Shown: piece by piece, positions 25,044-34,538 of the stretch
Position numbering within the stretch: position 1 is the stretch's first letter
Layout: each line of letters opens with the position of its first letter
Assembly (NCBI GenBank): GCA_900543415.1
Contig: UQRE01000025.1
Coordinates: 1 to 40,673 of the forward strand
Reading direction: 5' to 3'
DNA: 40,673 bases
DNA from: an uncultured Dorea sp.
Lineage (GTDB): Bacteria; Bacillota; Clostridia; Lachnospirales; Lachnospiraceae
The notes under the pieces: generated by a model
The model's input: the letters and a program-made list of their open reading frames with translations, nothing else
Told to the model about the DNA's origin: nothing
Database searches by the model: none
Made by a program: the position numbers and the translations under genes

Positions 25044-26078
25044 TTACATATTTCTCAATATCTGATCCAATGCCTTCAAGTCTTCCTCCGTCGTCGACCA
25101 GCTTGTTGCAAAACGAATCACAGTATGCGTATCGTCATATTTTTCCCAAAAGCCAACTGCAACTTTTTCTTTCAACTTCTTAAGTTTTTCATTCTCCAAT
25201 ACAACAAACTGCTGGTTCGTCGGAGACTCCAAATAAAATTCCAATCCACAATCACGAACAATTTCTTTTAATTTCTCAGCCATCTGTATTGCATGCTTCG
25301 AAATTTTAAAATAAAGATCATCTGTAAACAATGTATCAAACTGAACTCCGAGAAGTCGTCCTTTTGCCAGAAGCGCTCCTCTCTTTTTTACAGAAGTGAT
25401 AAAATGTAATGGTTTGTTTTTCTTGGTAAATACAACCGCTTCACCGCAGAGAGCTCCAACTTTCGTACCTCCAATATAAAACACATCACACAATCTTGCG
25501 ATATCCGGCAAGGTCAAATCTGTGTCAAGGCTCATAAGTCCATATCCAAGACGGGCTCCATCCAAAAAGAGCGGGATTTTAAATTCATGGCACACATCCG
25601 CAATCTCCGTCATCTCCTTCTTTGTATACAAGGTTCCATATTCTGTCGGATGTGAAATATATACCATGCCAGGAAATACCATATGCTCATAATTTCCATC
25701 TGCATAATAATCTTGAATATAATTTTTCAATACCGGAGCCTGAATCTTACCACCCTCCTGCGGAATCTCCAACACTTTATTTCCCGTATACTCGATTGCC
25801 CCTGCCTCGTGTACGCTGACATGTCCGGTATAAGCAGCCACCACGCCTTCGTAATCCTTCAGCATGGAAGCAATGACCACTGCATTAGTCTGTGTACCAC
25901 CTACAAGGAATTCAACTTCAGCCTCGGGACAATCACACGCCTTCTTAATTTTTTCTTTGGCGCTTGCACAATAAATATCATTTCCATAACCCGAAAGGCT
26001 CTCCAGATTCGTTTCTGTCAAACGTTTCAAAATCTCTGGATGCGCTCCTGCAATATAATCACTTTCAAAAGATAACAT
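25044..26078 (-). CDS. Low-specificity threonine aldolase
   Basis: The 344-residue protein is a fold-type I PLP enzyme of the threonine aldolase/beta-eliminating lyase family: FESDYIAGAHPEIL at the N-terminus, LVGGTQTNAVV, FLDGARLGYGL and the PLP-lysine motif FYIGGTKVGA. It would cleave threonine or allo-threonine to glycine and acetaldehyde. ATG at 26078 (or 26081) is chosen because AGGAGG lies 5-8 bp upstream; the GTG at 26099 overlaps that site. It is last in a minus-strand run with two acetyltransferase genes. Confidence 0.9.
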   Translation of the reverse strand: MLSFESDYIAGAHPEILKRLTETNLESLSGYGNDIYCASAKEKIKKACDCPEAEVEFLVGGTQTNAVVIASMLKDYEGVVAAYTGHVSVHEAGAIEYTGNKVLEIPQEGGKIQAPVLKNYIQDYYADGNYEHMVFPGMVYISHPTEYGTLYTKKEMTEIADVCHEFKIPLFLDGARLGYGLMSLDTDLTLPDIARLCDVFYIGGTKVGALCGEAVVFTKKNKPLHFITSVKKRGALLAKGRLLGVQFDTLFTDDLYFKISKHAIQMAEKLKEIVRDCGLEFYLESPTNQQFVVLENEKLKKLKEKVAVGFWEKYDDTHTVIRFATSWSTTEEDLKALDQILRNM

Positions 26079-26129
26079 CATCCATTCCTCCTGACTCACA
26101 TGTATTTACTATTATTCTATCACCTATTT

Positions 26130-26564
26130 TTAGGAATGCAAAGTCGTTTCCCATCCCATCTTATATTCTTTCTCACCAGTATTTTCATCCACAGCTTCTG
26201 CCTCAATCACAAAGTTTTCTCTTTGATAAAACCGAAACGCCTTTTCATTTTTCTGGTAAACACTTAATGTCAAATGAGGTTTTCTCTCTTTGACATAATC
26301 CAATAGCTCCTTGCCGACACCTCTGGATCTCGCTTCACACTTTGCAAAAATTCCGGCAATATAATCATCCATCATTCCTATGAAACCTTGAATCTCTCCT
26401 GCTTTTTCGAAAATACACACTTCTGTATCCAAAAACATTTCTTTTACTATTTTAAAGTTTCCTCTCCAGTATGTTTCCGAAATAAAGCTATGTGCCTCGA
26501 TATTGGAATCCAACCAAATACGTGCTACTTCTTCTAAATCTTTTTCTTCTAATTTGCGAATCAT
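26130..26564 (-). CDS. GNAT N-acetyltransferase (YiaC-like)
   Basis: This 144-residue GNAT protein resembles E. coli YiaC along its length, including MIRKLEEKDLEEVARIWLDSN, IEAHSFI..YW, an acetyl-CoA loop variant ARSRGVGKELLDYV, and LSVYQKNEKAFRFYQRENF. YiaC-type enzymes acetylate protein lysines or small amines; the target here is unknown. AAGGAG lies 7 bp before the ATG. It lies 46 bp after the upstream acetyltransferase gene. Confidence 0.88.
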   Translation of the reverse strand: MIRKLEEKDLEEVARIWLDSNIEAHSFISETYWRGNFKIVKEMFLDTEVCIFEKAGEIQGFIGMMDDYIAGIFAKCEARSRGVGKELLDYVKERKPHLTLSVYQKNEKAFRFYQRENFVIEAEAVDENTGEKEYKMGWETTLHS

Positions 26565-26610
26565 TATTTATCTCCTTCTTCAAAAGCATTCATTTTCATT
26601 GTCGTTCTTT

Positions 26611-27168
26611 TTAAAGTTTTTTCTCTAACAGCACTAAATTTACTCCGGGAATTCCATTAAATTCACATGGCACAATTCCTGCTTCTAAATATCCGAGCTT
26701 TCGATACAATTCTCTCGCAATTATATTTTGTTCATTTGTATCCATGCGAAGCACGCTACAGCCTTTCTTTCGTGCATATTCTTCATAGAATTTTACAAAT
26801 CCGCTTCCTACCCCTTTACGAGCCACATTCGGACTAACTGCCAATGTATGCAATACCATGACCTCTTCCTCTGATCCCCAATATCTCCAGTCACCATCTT
26901 CATATACATCTACTTGAAGCTGATTGATAATTGCAGAAGCAAGTACAATTCCCTCTTCCTCGCAAACAAACAGATCTTGACGCTTTAATGCAGTTTCCGC
27001 TGTATCAGCTGTCGGATACACATCCGGAAGCCATCCAACATACAAACTTCCCCTCTTCTCTTCTTCATGAATTTGCGAATAAATTTCAACAATTGCCGGA
27101 ATATCTTCAGTCTTTGCTTTGCGAAATATTCGTCTTTCTTTTTCTATATTTAAATTTCTCTCATCCAT
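26611..27168 (-). CDS. GNAT N-acetyltransferase
   Basis: The 185-residue protein has the GNAT fold: FRKAKTEDIPAIVEIYSQIH, strand-rich LHTLAVSPNVARKGVGSGFVKF (acetyl-CoA pyrophosphate loop) and LRMDTNEQNIIARELYRKLGY. The substrate is not evident. GGAG lies 8 bp before the ATG. It is 22 bp after a hypothetical gene and upstream of the second acetyltransferase gene, forming one probable operon. Confidence 0.88.
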   Translation of the reverse strand: MDERNLNIEKERRIFRKAKTEDIPAIVEIYSQIHEEEKRGSLYVGWLPDVYPTADTAETALKRQDLFVCEEEGIVLASAIINQLQVDVYEDGDWRYWGSEEEVMVLHTLAVSPNVARKGVGSGFVKFYEEYARKKGCSVLRMDTNEQNIIARELYRKLGYLEAGIVPCEFNGIPGVNLVLLEKKL

Positions 27169-27190
27169 CGTCTTTTCTCCGTTTATCGCC

Positions 27191-27571
27191 TTACAAATTA
27201 CTATCTAAAATTTCTAACACTTCCGGAAACACTTCAATTCCGCCTGTAATATCTGCAATCCTACAGCCATCCATACGTGCATATTGCATAAATTCTCCCA
27301 GTGAATAATATACTTCTTTCCCTATATAAAACGAAGCATAACGTGCATCAAATCCAATCTGACCTTCTTTGCGTGCCTGCCTTGTATGATACTTAAGTCC
27401 CACTTCATAAGGTTGACCATGATATTCAACCATTGCAGCTGTTTCCGCTGTATATGTATTCATGTCAATCGCTTGGCACATGCGTCTTGCATAATATCCC
27501 AAAACTTGAATTAATTCCTGTCCCGATATTGTTCTGGTTTCTAATCTTTCTTCCTTTTTAAATATTCCCAT
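27191..27571 (-). CDS. Hypothetical protein, start of acetyltransferase operon
   Basis: The 126-residue soluble protein (MGIFKKEERLETRTISGQEL) is not one I recognise. It contains YYARRMCQAIDMNTYTAETA and FYIGKEVYYSLGEFMQYA segments but no catalytic signature. The start at 27571 fits GAGGTG 6 bp upstream; the in-frame ATG at 27580 is too close to that site. A TATAAT-like -10 lies 15-20 bp upstream. Confidence 0.65.
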   Translation of the reverse strand: MGIFKKEERLETRTISGQELIQVLGYYARRMCQAIDMNTYTAETAAMVEYHGQPYEVGLKYHTRQARKEGQIGFDARYASFYIGKEVYYSLGEFMQYARMDGCRIADITGGIEVFPEVLEILDSNL

Positions 27572-27662
27572 TTCATTCACCTCTATATTATACTACCACA
27601 AATATGTGCTCTGGCAAATATCGGCTGTCATAAACAATATGTGCCTGCCTCTTCGATAGCGC

Positions 27663-27692
27663 AAAAAGGCGCAGCCTATAAAAAGCTGCACC
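27663..27692 (-). terminator. Terminator of the nhaC/lysW-like gene
   Basis: On the minus strand GGTGCAGC (27685-27692) pairs with GCTGCGCC (27668-27675, one G-U pair) around a 9-base loop, followed by five U residues (27663-27667). Confidence 0.85.
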
Positions 27693-27708
27693 CATAATTT
27701 CTTTATTT

Positions 27709-29319
27709 CTATTTGTCCGCTGTCATTCTCTTAATAACGAAAAGTGTACCAACCATAAGTACAATTCCGATTGGCAGACAGATAAATGCGTTCTGTACAA
27801 AACCAGTGATCACATAACATGCGAAAGATACTGCCGCAACGGTAATTGCATATGGAAGCTGTGTTGTCACATGGTTTACGTGATTACACTGAGCTCCTGC
27901 CGATGCCATAATTGTTGTATCAGAAATCGGTGAACAGTGATCTCCACACACTGCTCCTGCCATACATGCAGAAATTGAAATAATCATCATTGTCTCGTTC
28001 GTTCCCTGGAATACTGCAACAACGATCGGAATTAGGATACCAAAGGTTCCCCATGATGTTCCTGTCGCAAATGCAAGGAAACATCCTACAAGGAAAATGA
28101 TTGCCGGAAGAAGATTCAAAAGTCCTCCCGCTGCCGAATTCATAATCTCTGCCACATACTCTGCTGCACCAAGACTGTCTGTCATTGCTTTCAGTGTCCA
28201 TGCAAATGATAAAATCAAAATCGCCGGCACCATTGCTTTAAAACCATCCGGCACACACGCCATAGATTCACTGAATTTTAAAACTTTACGAACTGCATAA
28301 AATACAATTGTAATTACAAATGCGAAGAAGCTTCCGAACATCAATCCCACAGATGCATCACTGTTAGAAAATGCCTCTACAAAACCAGTGCCATCAAAGA
28401 AACCTCCTGTATAGATCATTCCAATTACACAACTCACGATTAATACAATGATCGGGAATACAAGATCTATCACTTTTCCTTTTGTCTCATTTACTTCCTC
28501 TTCCGCATTGGCATATGGACGATCCGGCGTTGTGTAAAGATCCCCTTTCATTGCATTGCTCTCGTGCAGTTTCATCGGACCGTAATCGAACTTCAGGCAT
28601 ACAATTGTCAGCATCATTACGATTGTCAACAACGCATAGAAGTTATATGGAATTGCTCTTATGAACATGGAAAATCCGTCTTCCCCTTCTACGAAACCTG
28701 TCACTGCCGCTGCCCATGATGAGATTGGTGCGATAATACACACCGGAGCCGCTGTTGCATCAATAAGATAAGCAAGTTTTGCACGAGACACATTATGTTT
28801 GTCTGTCACCGGGCGCATAACACTTCCCACAGTCAGACAGTTGAAATAATCGTCAATAAAGATCAGCACTCCAAGAGCAATTGTTGCAAGCTGTGCTCCC
28901 GCTCTGCTTTTAATATGTTCGCTTGCCCAACGACCGAACGCAGCTGAACCTCCTGCTTTATTCATCATGCAGACCATGATTCCAAGAATAACAAGGAATA
29001 CTAAAATTCCTACATTGTAACTGTCAGAAAGCACTCCTACGAGTCCGTCCTGAAATACATGTGTCACTGTCTTCTCAAAGTTAAACCCTGACCAAAATAC
29101 ACCTCCGATCAAGATCCCTACAAATAAAGAACTATATACTTCTTTCGTGATCAACGCCAGTACAATTGCAACAACCGGCGGAACCAACGCCCAAAACGAC
29201 GCATACATTTTCGGTACATACTCCGCCGCTTCCTCTGCCGCAAATACCGTCATAGAACTGCAAAGCAGAATACATAAAGCTGTAAGTGTTCCCCAAAGGA
29301 CTTTTTTCTTTCCTCTCAT
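27709..29319 (-). CDS. NhaC-family transporter, probable lysine transporter LysW
   Basis: The 536-residue protein is a Na+/H+ antiporter NhaC-family membrane protein with about 11-12 segments and the family motifs FIDDYFNCLTVG, GTSWGTFGI and GDHCSPISDTT. Its leader carries a lysine riboswitch with a terminator, and NhaC-family genes under lysine riboswitches are the known LysW lysine uptake candidates, so lysine transport is favoured over pH homeostasis. An unusual feature is an N-terminal hydrophobic stretch with a VFAAEEAAEY end (residues 9-35) that looks like a cleavable signal peptide or an extra segment. Confidence 0.9.
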   Translation of the reverse strand: MRGKKKVLWGTLTALCILLCSSMTVFAAEEAAEYVPKMYASFWALVPPVVAIVLALITKEVYSSLFVGILIGGVFWSGFNFEKTVTHVFQDGLVGVLSDSYNVGILVFLVILGIMVCMMNKAGGSAAFGRWASEHIKSRAGAQLATIALGVLIFIDDYFNCLTVGSVMRPVTDKHNVSRAKLAYLIDATAAPVCIIAPISSWAAAVTGFVEGEDGFSMFIRAIPYNFYALLTIVMMLTIVCLKFDYGPMKLHESNAMKGDLYTTPDRPYANAEEEVNETKGKVIDLVFPIIVLIVSCVIGMIYTGGFFDGTGFVEAFSNSDASVGLMFGSFFAFVITIVFYAVRKVLKFSESMACVPDGFKAMVPAILILSFAWTLKAMTDSLGAAEYVAEIMNSAAGGLLNLLPAIIFLVGCFLAFATGTSWGTFGILIPIVVAVFQGTNETMMIISISACMAGAVCGDHCSPISDTTIMASAGAQCNHVNHVTTQLPYAITVAAVSFACYVITGFVQNAFICLPIGIVLMVGTLFVIKRMTADK

Positions 29320-29418
29320 TATCTCATTTCCTTTCTCTTTATAATACTTCTATGAATAAAGAGTGTCTTGCGTATCCTGCCGGAGACTTTGTAATATAAA
29401 AAGTGTTTACATTACAAA

Positions 29419-29452
29419 AGCCATGAAAACGCAGTCTTTCGCTTTCATGGCT
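29419..29452 (-). terminator. Riboswitch terminator upstream of the lysW-like gene
   Basis: On the minus strand AGCCATGAAA (29443-29452) pairs with TTTCATGGCT (29419-29428), and a TTTT run follows. It lies just after the lysine aptamer and would form when lysine is bound. A second hairpin (TTTGTAAT with ATTACAAAG, about 29378-29418) follows before the ribosome site. Confidence 0.85.
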
Positions 29453-29493
29453 CAATCATCTAACTCATACAATCTTCTGTAGATAATCAACAC

Positions 29494-29653
29494 TGATAGC
29501 TCTCCACTGCTGTGACAGTACGGGGCATCTTCTACCCACGTCCCAGAGACAAAACTTGGAATCATTTTCTCTCTTCGGCAGATTTCCCTTTCTCTGTAAA
29601 CAGTCTTCCAAACTATCGTTTCCCAAATACTGATGAAATCCGCGCCTCTATCA
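29494..29653 (-). ncRNA. Lysine riboswitch (L box)
   Basis: The minus-strand leader shows the lysine aptamer core elements in order: GATAGAGGCGCG, then AGTATTTGGG, TGCCGAAG, CTGGG, ACTGTCAC, and the closing TGGAGAGCTATCA. The P1 arms are TGATAG (29648-29653) and CTATCA (29494-29499). A rho-independent terminator follows at 29419-29452. In known L boxes lysine binding favours termination, so the transporter gene would be expressed when lysine is scarce. The 384-bp gap between the transporter start and the Uma2 gene is filled by this element. Confidence 0.95.
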
Positions 29654-29703
29654 AGTCTTCATTATTCATATAGTAGTATATATACCATCTTCTGCATAAA
29701 AAG

Positions 29704-30516
29704 TCAATACAGAAAACTAATATACTCATAAATCTCCGCAAAGTCAATCTCACATTCCCCACCAAATATCATCACCGGCACTTTCGAATCAAATCCGTAG
29801 ATAATCGGAAGTTCTTCATGTTCCAAGTCATATACAAGAACTTTCTTCTTATCCGGATCTACCAGCCAGTATTCACGAACTCCCGCCTCCTTATATTTCG
29901 CTAATTTCGTAAACATATCTTTCTTTCTGGAAGCCAAAGATAATATCTCTATAATAAAATCCGGTGCTCCATATATGCACCTTCTTATAACTTTTTCTCT
30001 ATCACACACAACAAGAACATCCGGCTGCACCATTGTCTTATCGTCACAGTCAAGCTGAACATCAATAGGAGATGCAAGTGGCATACAGTCCCCTGCTTTC
30101 TCTCCGATATACTCCCTTAAAACCTTCCAAATCTCTGTTACGATTAGTTGATGTATGGACGTAGGCGCACCCATATCATAAATGACACCGTCAATCAATT
30201 CCACTCTTCGCTCGTCCGGCAGCGCATAATAATCATCCACCGTGTATTCTCCCTGCTTCTTCACTTGGTACGCTGTCACAGCTTCGCTTACCCTGCCTGC
30301 ATTGTATTGTACTTTTTCCTCTCCCATACTCTTCGAGTAATATTTTTCATCTTTAAACGCTTTTTCAAGTGCCTGCAGCGTCTCATAGCGCGGATGCGGC
30401 GTTGCTCCTGCGAATACTTTCTGCACTGTTCCCAGAGGGACTCCCGACAACGCAGACACCATCTCATTCGTATATCCCAGTTCCTTTTTCTTCTGTTTCA
30501 TCTCCTGTATCGTCAT
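29704..30516 (-). CDS. HTH-Uma2 fusion: Uma2 family (PD-(D/E)XK fold) protein
   Basis: This protein of about 270 residues has an N-terminal XRE-like helix-turn-helix (ELGYTNEMVSALSGVPLGTVQKVFAG) and a C-terminal Uma2/DUF820 domain with VELIDGVIYDM, a VQPDVLVVCD motif, PDFIIEILS and YKEAGVREYWLVDP, which supply the acidic and lysine residues of a restriction-endonuclease-like fold. Uma2 proteins are widespread, with unclear function. The ATG at 30516 follows AAGGTG with 6 bp spacing; the upstream GTG is rejected. A palindromic -10 region lies upstream. Confidence 0.88.
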   Translation of the reverse strand: MTIQEMKQKKKELGYTNEMVSALSGVPLGTVQKVFAGATPHPRYETLQALEKAFKDEKYYSKSMGEEKVQYNAGRVSEAVTAYQVKKQGEYTVDDYYALPDERRVELIDGVIYDMGAPTSIHQLIVTEIWKVLREYIGEKAGDCMPLASPIDVQLDCDDKTMVQPDVLVVCDREKVIRRCIYGAPDFIIEILSLASRKKDMFTKLAKYKEAGVREYWLVDPDKKKVLVYDLEHEELPIIYGFDSKVPVMIFGGECEIDFAEIYEYISFLY

Positions 30517-30557
30517 ATATGTCACCTTGCCTTTAATATTATCCGCGTCCTGCTTGT

Positions 30558-30592
30558 GCTATTATAATAGCATATTTATTTCCATTTATCAA
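30558..30592 (-). promoter_or_regulatory. Promoter of the Uma2 gene with palindromic -10 region
   Basis: On the minus strand TTGATA (30587-30592) and TATTAT (30564-30569) are 17 bp apart. The -10 lies in the perfect palindrome GCTATTATAATAGC (30558-30571), a possible site for the protein's own helix-turn-helix domain. The stretch 30593-30725 holds no gene that I can see. Confidence 0.45.
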
Positions 30593-30725
30593 TATAAAAC
30601 TTCATATTATTTCTATTTTTATTCCATTTCTTTTCTTCTATAGTTTTAATGTTTCCATTTATTTTCCAATATATATTTACACGATTGCCGGAGAAATCCA
30701 TCAGAGCCATATCTCTGATTTCCCC

Positions 30726-30758
30726 AAAAAAGCGGCGGGACAACTTGTCCCGCCGCTT
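30726..30758 (-). terminator. Terminator of nifJ
   Basis: On the minus strand a GC-rich 13-bp stem (arms 30730-30742 and 30746-30758) with a 3-base loop is followed by a run of U residues (A run at 30726-30731). It is a strong rho-independent terminator. Confidence 0.92.
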
Positions 30759-30795
30759 CTTCTATACTCTTACGAGCAATTTTAAATTATTAATC

Positions 30796-33700
30796 TTATT
30801 CCTCTCCGTAAAGAGTAACAAGTTTCTTAAGATATGCATATCTTTCCATAGCTTCTTTCTCGTTCTGAGCGAAGAGTTTTTCAGCTTTTTCCGGATTTGC
30901 TCTCTTAAGAGCATTGTAACGAACTTCTCCGTCAAGGAATGCCTGGTAATCTTCCTGTTTAGGCTCTTTGCTGTCTAATGTAAACTTAGCACCTTCTGCT
31001 GCAGGATTGAATCTGAAGTTATTCCAGTATCCACACTCTACTGCTAACTGTTCCTCAGTCTGAGCTTTGCTCATACCTTTCTTAATACCATGATTGATAC
31101 ATGGAGCGTAAGCAATGATAAGTGATGGTCCCGGATATGCCTCAGCCTCTGCAATTGCTTTTACAGTCTGGTTGAAGTCTGCACCCATAGCGATCTGTGC
31201 TACGTATACATAACCATAACTCATAGCGATTCCTGCAAGGTCTTTCTTCTTCGTCTCTTTTCCGCCTGCTGCGAACTGTGCTGTAGCACCAGTCTTTGTA
31301 GCCTTAGAAGACTGTCCGCCTGTGTTAGAGTAAACTTCTGTATCGAATACCATAACGTTGATGTCTTCTCCACTTGCTAATACGTGGTCAACACCACCAA
31401 ATCCGATATCATAAGCCCATCCGTCACCACCGAAGATCCACTGAGATTTCTTAGCGAGGAAGTCTTTATTCTTAACGATATCCTTACATGTATCGCAATC
31501 ACATCCGTCTAAAGCTGCAACTAATTTATCTGTTGCATCTCCGTTAGATACGCCACAGTTAAATGTATCAAGATATTCCTGACAAGCTGCTTTTACATCA
31601 GCAGATGCTGCATCAGATGCTGCAACAGCCTCAACTTCTTCTTTTAATCTCTTTCTGATTGCCTTCTGAGCAAGTAACATACCATAACCAAACTCAGCAT
31701 TGTCCTCAAACAGTGAGTTACCCCATGCAGGTCCCTGTCCCTTAGAGTTTACCGTGTATGGTGTAGAAGGTGAAGAGTTACCCCAGATAGAAGAACATCC
31801 TGTTGCGTTTGCAATGTACATTCTGTCACCGAATAACTGTGTAATAAGTTTTGCATAAGGTGTCTCACCACAACCTGCACATGCTCCTGAGAACTCAAGG
31901 AGTGGCTGTTTGAACTGACTTCCCTTAACTGTCTCTGGTTTGAATTTAGCAACAACTTCTGGTTTTACTTCAATCTCTCTTCCGAAATCAAATACTTCCT
32001 GAGAAGCTACATTCTCTTCCAGACTCTTCATAACAAGAGCTTTTTCACCCTTCTTACCTGGACATACGTTAGCACAAGAGCCACATCCTGTACAGTCAAG
32101 AGCTGATACTGTCATTGTAAATTTCATTCCCGGCATACCGATCATGTCGATTGCTTTTGTTCTTTCCGGAGCTTTTGCAAGTTCTTCCTCCGTAAGAGCT
32201 ACTGGACGGATAACAGCGTGTGGACATACATATGCACAACGGTTACACTGGATACAGTTCTCTTCCTGCCATACCGGAATATCTACTGCAATACCACGTT
32301 TCTCGTATGCAGAAGATCCAGATGGTGTAGATCCGTCTACATAATCATTGAATGCTGATACCGGAAGTGAGTTACCTTCCTGAGCATTAACCTTAGTCTG
32401 AATATTCTTAACGAAATCAATAACGTCTTCTTTTCCACCTTTAACTTCTGGTGAGAATAATCCTTCGTCTTCGCAAGACTTCCAAGATTCTGGTACTTCT
32501 ACTTCAACAACCTGTTTTGCACCTGCATCGATTGCATCGTAGTTCATCTGTACGATCTTGTCACCTTTTCTTCCGTAAGTAGCCTTAGCAGCCTTCTTCA
32601 TAAGATCAATTGCTTCTTCCTCTGGAATGATAGAAGCCAATTTGAAGAATGCAGACTGAAGAACTGTATTAATACGTCCGCCAAGTCCGATCTCTTTACC
32701 GATCTTGATACCATCAATTGTGTAGAATTTGATGTTGTGGTCAGCAATATAAGCTTTTACCTGTCCTGGTAAGTGTTTCTCAAGTCCTTCCATATCCCAT
32801 GGGCAGTTCAGAAGGAAAGTACCGCCATCAACAAGTTCCTGAACCATGTTGTACTTATTTACATAAGATGGGTTATGACAAGCTACAAAGTTTGCCTGTT
32901 TGATCAGGTATGTTGATTTGATCGGGCTCTTACCAAAACGTAAGTGAGACATTGTTACACCGCCAGACTTCTTAGAGTCGTAGTCAAAGTAAGCCTGTGC
33001 ATACATGTCAGTGTTATCACCAATGATCTTAATGGAGTTCTTATTTGCTCCAACTGTTCCGTCTGCTCCAAGTCCCCAGAACTTACAGTTAATGGTTCCT
33101 TCTGGAGTTGTAACGATCTCTTTTCCTGTCTCAAGAGAAAGATTTGTAACATCATCCACAATACCGATTGTGAATCTTGCTTTTTCTGTGTTATTAAATA
33201 CTGCAACGATCTGTGCAGGTGTTGTATCTTTGGAACCTAATCCATAACGTCCACAGTTTACTGGAACTGCTTCGAATTTTGTTCCCTTTAATGCAGATAC
33301 TACGTCAAGATATAATGGCTCACCCTGTGCTCCAGGCTCTTTTGTTCTGTCAAGAACGTTGATTACCTTAGCAGTCTCTGGGATAGCGTCAACTAATGCC
33401 TGTGCGCAGAATGGTCTGTAAAGACGAACTTTAACAACACCAACTTTTTCGCCTGCTGCCAGCATATAATCGATAGTCTCTTCAATTGTGTCACATACAG
33501 AACCCATAGCAACGATTACTTTCTCTGCATCCGGTGCTCCATAGTAGTTGAATAATTTGTAGTTTGTTCCGATCTTCTCATTTACCTTGTCCATGTACTC
33601 CTGAACGATTGCCGGCATAGCATCGTAATATGGATTACATGCTTCTCTTGCCTGGAAGAAGATATCCGGGTTCTGTGCAGAACCTCTCTGACATGGGTGA

Positions 33701-34332
33701 TTTGGATTCAACGCATGATTTCTGAACTCGTCGATTGCGTCCATATCTACCATATCTTTCAGATCTTCGTAATCCCATGTCTCGATTTTCTGGATCTCAT
33801 GAGATGTACGGAATCCATCAAAGAAGTTGATAAATGGAAGTTTTCCTTTTAATGCTGCGCAGTGTGCAACCGGTGTCAGGTCCATAACTTCCTGAACGCT
33901 GGATTCACAAAGCATAGCTGCTCCTGTCTGACGACATGCATACACGTCAGAATGATCTCCGAAAATAGATAAAGCATGGCTCGCAAGCGCACGTGCAGAT
34001 ACGTTAAATACGCCCGGAAGCTGCTCACCGGCTACTTTATATAAGTTAGGAATCATCAACAGTAAGCCCTGAGAAGCTGTAAAGGTTGTTGTAAGAGCTC
34101 CTGCTGCCAGAGAACCGTGCACAGCTCCTGCTGCACCTGCTTCTGACTGCATCTCTGTTACCTGTACAGTCTGTCCGAAAATATTTTTTCTACCTTCGGT
34201 AGCCCATTCATCTACATGCTCCGGCATAACAGATGATGGTGTGATAGGGTAAATGGCTGCAACTTCGGTATACGCATAAGAAGCGTGAGCTGCTGCCTGA
34301 TTACCATCCATGGTCTTCATTTTTCTTGCCAT
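30796..34332 (-). CDS. nifJ: Pyruvate:ferredoxin (flavodoxin) oxidoreductase
   Basis: The 1178-residue single-chain enzyme covers the whole family: the N-terminal pyrimidine-binding domain from DGNQAAAHASYAYTEVAAIYP, two ferredoxin clusters CIQCNRCAYVCPHAV and CTGCGSCANVCPG (about residues 690-760), the CAGCGETPYAKL cluster cysteine, and the TPP motif FGGDGWAYDIGFGG. It oxidises pyruvate with CoA to acetyl-CoA, CO2 and reduced ferredoxin in anaerobes. AAGGAGG precedes the ATG. It is monocistronic between its own promoter and terminator. Confidence 0.98.
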   Translation of the reverse strand: MARKMKTMDGNQAAAHASYAYTEVAAIYPITPSSVMPEHVDEWATEGRKNIFGQTVQVTEMQSEAGAAGAVHGSLAAGALTTTFTASQGLLLMIPNLYKVAGEQLPGVFNVSARALASHALSIFGDHSDVYACRQTGAAMLCESSVQEVMDLTPVAHCAALKGKLPFINFFDGFRTSHEIQKIETWDYEDLKDMVDMDAIDEFRNHALNPNHPCQRGSAQNPDIFFQAREACNPYYDAMPAIVQEYMDKVNEKIGTNYKLFNYYGAPDAEKVIVAMGSVCDTIEETIDYMLAAGEKVGVVKVRLYRPFCAQALVDAIPETAKVINVLDRTKEPGAQGEPLYLDVVSALKGTKFEAVPVNCGRYGLGSKDTTPAQIVAVFNNTEKARFTIGIVDDVTNLSLETGKEIVTTPEGTINCKFWGLGADGTVGANKNSIKIIGDNTDMYAQAYFDYDSKKSGGVTMSHLRFGKSPIKSTYLIKQANFVACHNPSYVNKYNMVQELVDGGTFLLNCPWDMEGLEKHLPGQVKAYIADHNIKFYTIDGIKIGKEIGLGGRINTVLQSAFFKLASIIPEEEAIDLMKKAAKATYGRKGDKIVQMNYDAIDAGAKQVVEVEVPESWKSCEDEGLFSPEVKGGKEDVIDFVKNIQTKVNAQEGNSLPVSAFNDYVDGSTPSGSSAYEKRGIAVDIPVWQEENCIQCNRCAYVCPHAVIRPVALTEEELAKAPERTKAIDMIGMPGMKFTMTVSALDCTGCGSCANVCPGKKGEKALVMKSLEENVASQEVFDFGREIEVKPEVVAKFKPETVKGSQFKQPLLEFSGACAGCGETPYAKLITQLFGDRMYIANATGCSSIWGNSSPSTPYTVNSKGQGPAWGNSLFEDNAEFGYGMLLAQKAIRKRLKEEVEAVAASDAASADVKAACQEYLDTFNCGVSNGDATDKLVAALDGCDCDTCKDIVKNKDFLAKKSQWIFGGDGWAYDIGFGGVDHVLASGEDINVMVFDTEVYSNTGGQSSKATKTGATAQFAAGGKETKKKDLAGIAMSYGYVYVAQIAMGADFNQTVKAIAEAEAYPGPSLIIAYAPCINHGIKKGMSKAQTEEQLAVECGYWNNFRFNPAAEGAKFTLDSKEPKQEDYQAFLDGEVRYNALKRANPEKAEKLFAQNEKEAMERYAYLKKLVTLYGEE

Positions 34333-34379
34333 TTTTGTTGTTCCTCCTTAAAAAATAATAAACATTGACATGTATAATT

Positions 34380-34408
34380 ATTATAACCCGTCCATCTTTT
34401 TAAGTCTA
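34380..34408 (-). promoter_or_regulatory. nifJ promoter
   Basis: On the minus strand TAGACT (34403-34408) and a perfect TATAAT (34380-34385) are 17 bp apart, about 50 bp ahead of the start codon. Confidence 0.65.
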
Positions 34409-34489
34409 GTGATTCTTACTTTTATTTTGTTCCTTTTTCAATGCACAAATGCTATTTTCTATCTATTTCATATAATGGCAGATAATTTA

Positions 34490-34518
34490 TTGACATTTGA
34501 TTATTTGTCAGTTATAAT
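34490..34518 (+). promoter_or_regulatory. Promoter of the NSS transporter leader
   Basis: A perfect TTGACA (34490-34495), 17-bp spacer and TATAAT (34513-34518) lie upstream of a short leader containing a terminator, so the transporter is driven strongly and then attenuated. Confidence 0.85.
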
Positions 34519-34538
34519 AAAGAAGAGGTTTAAAATAA

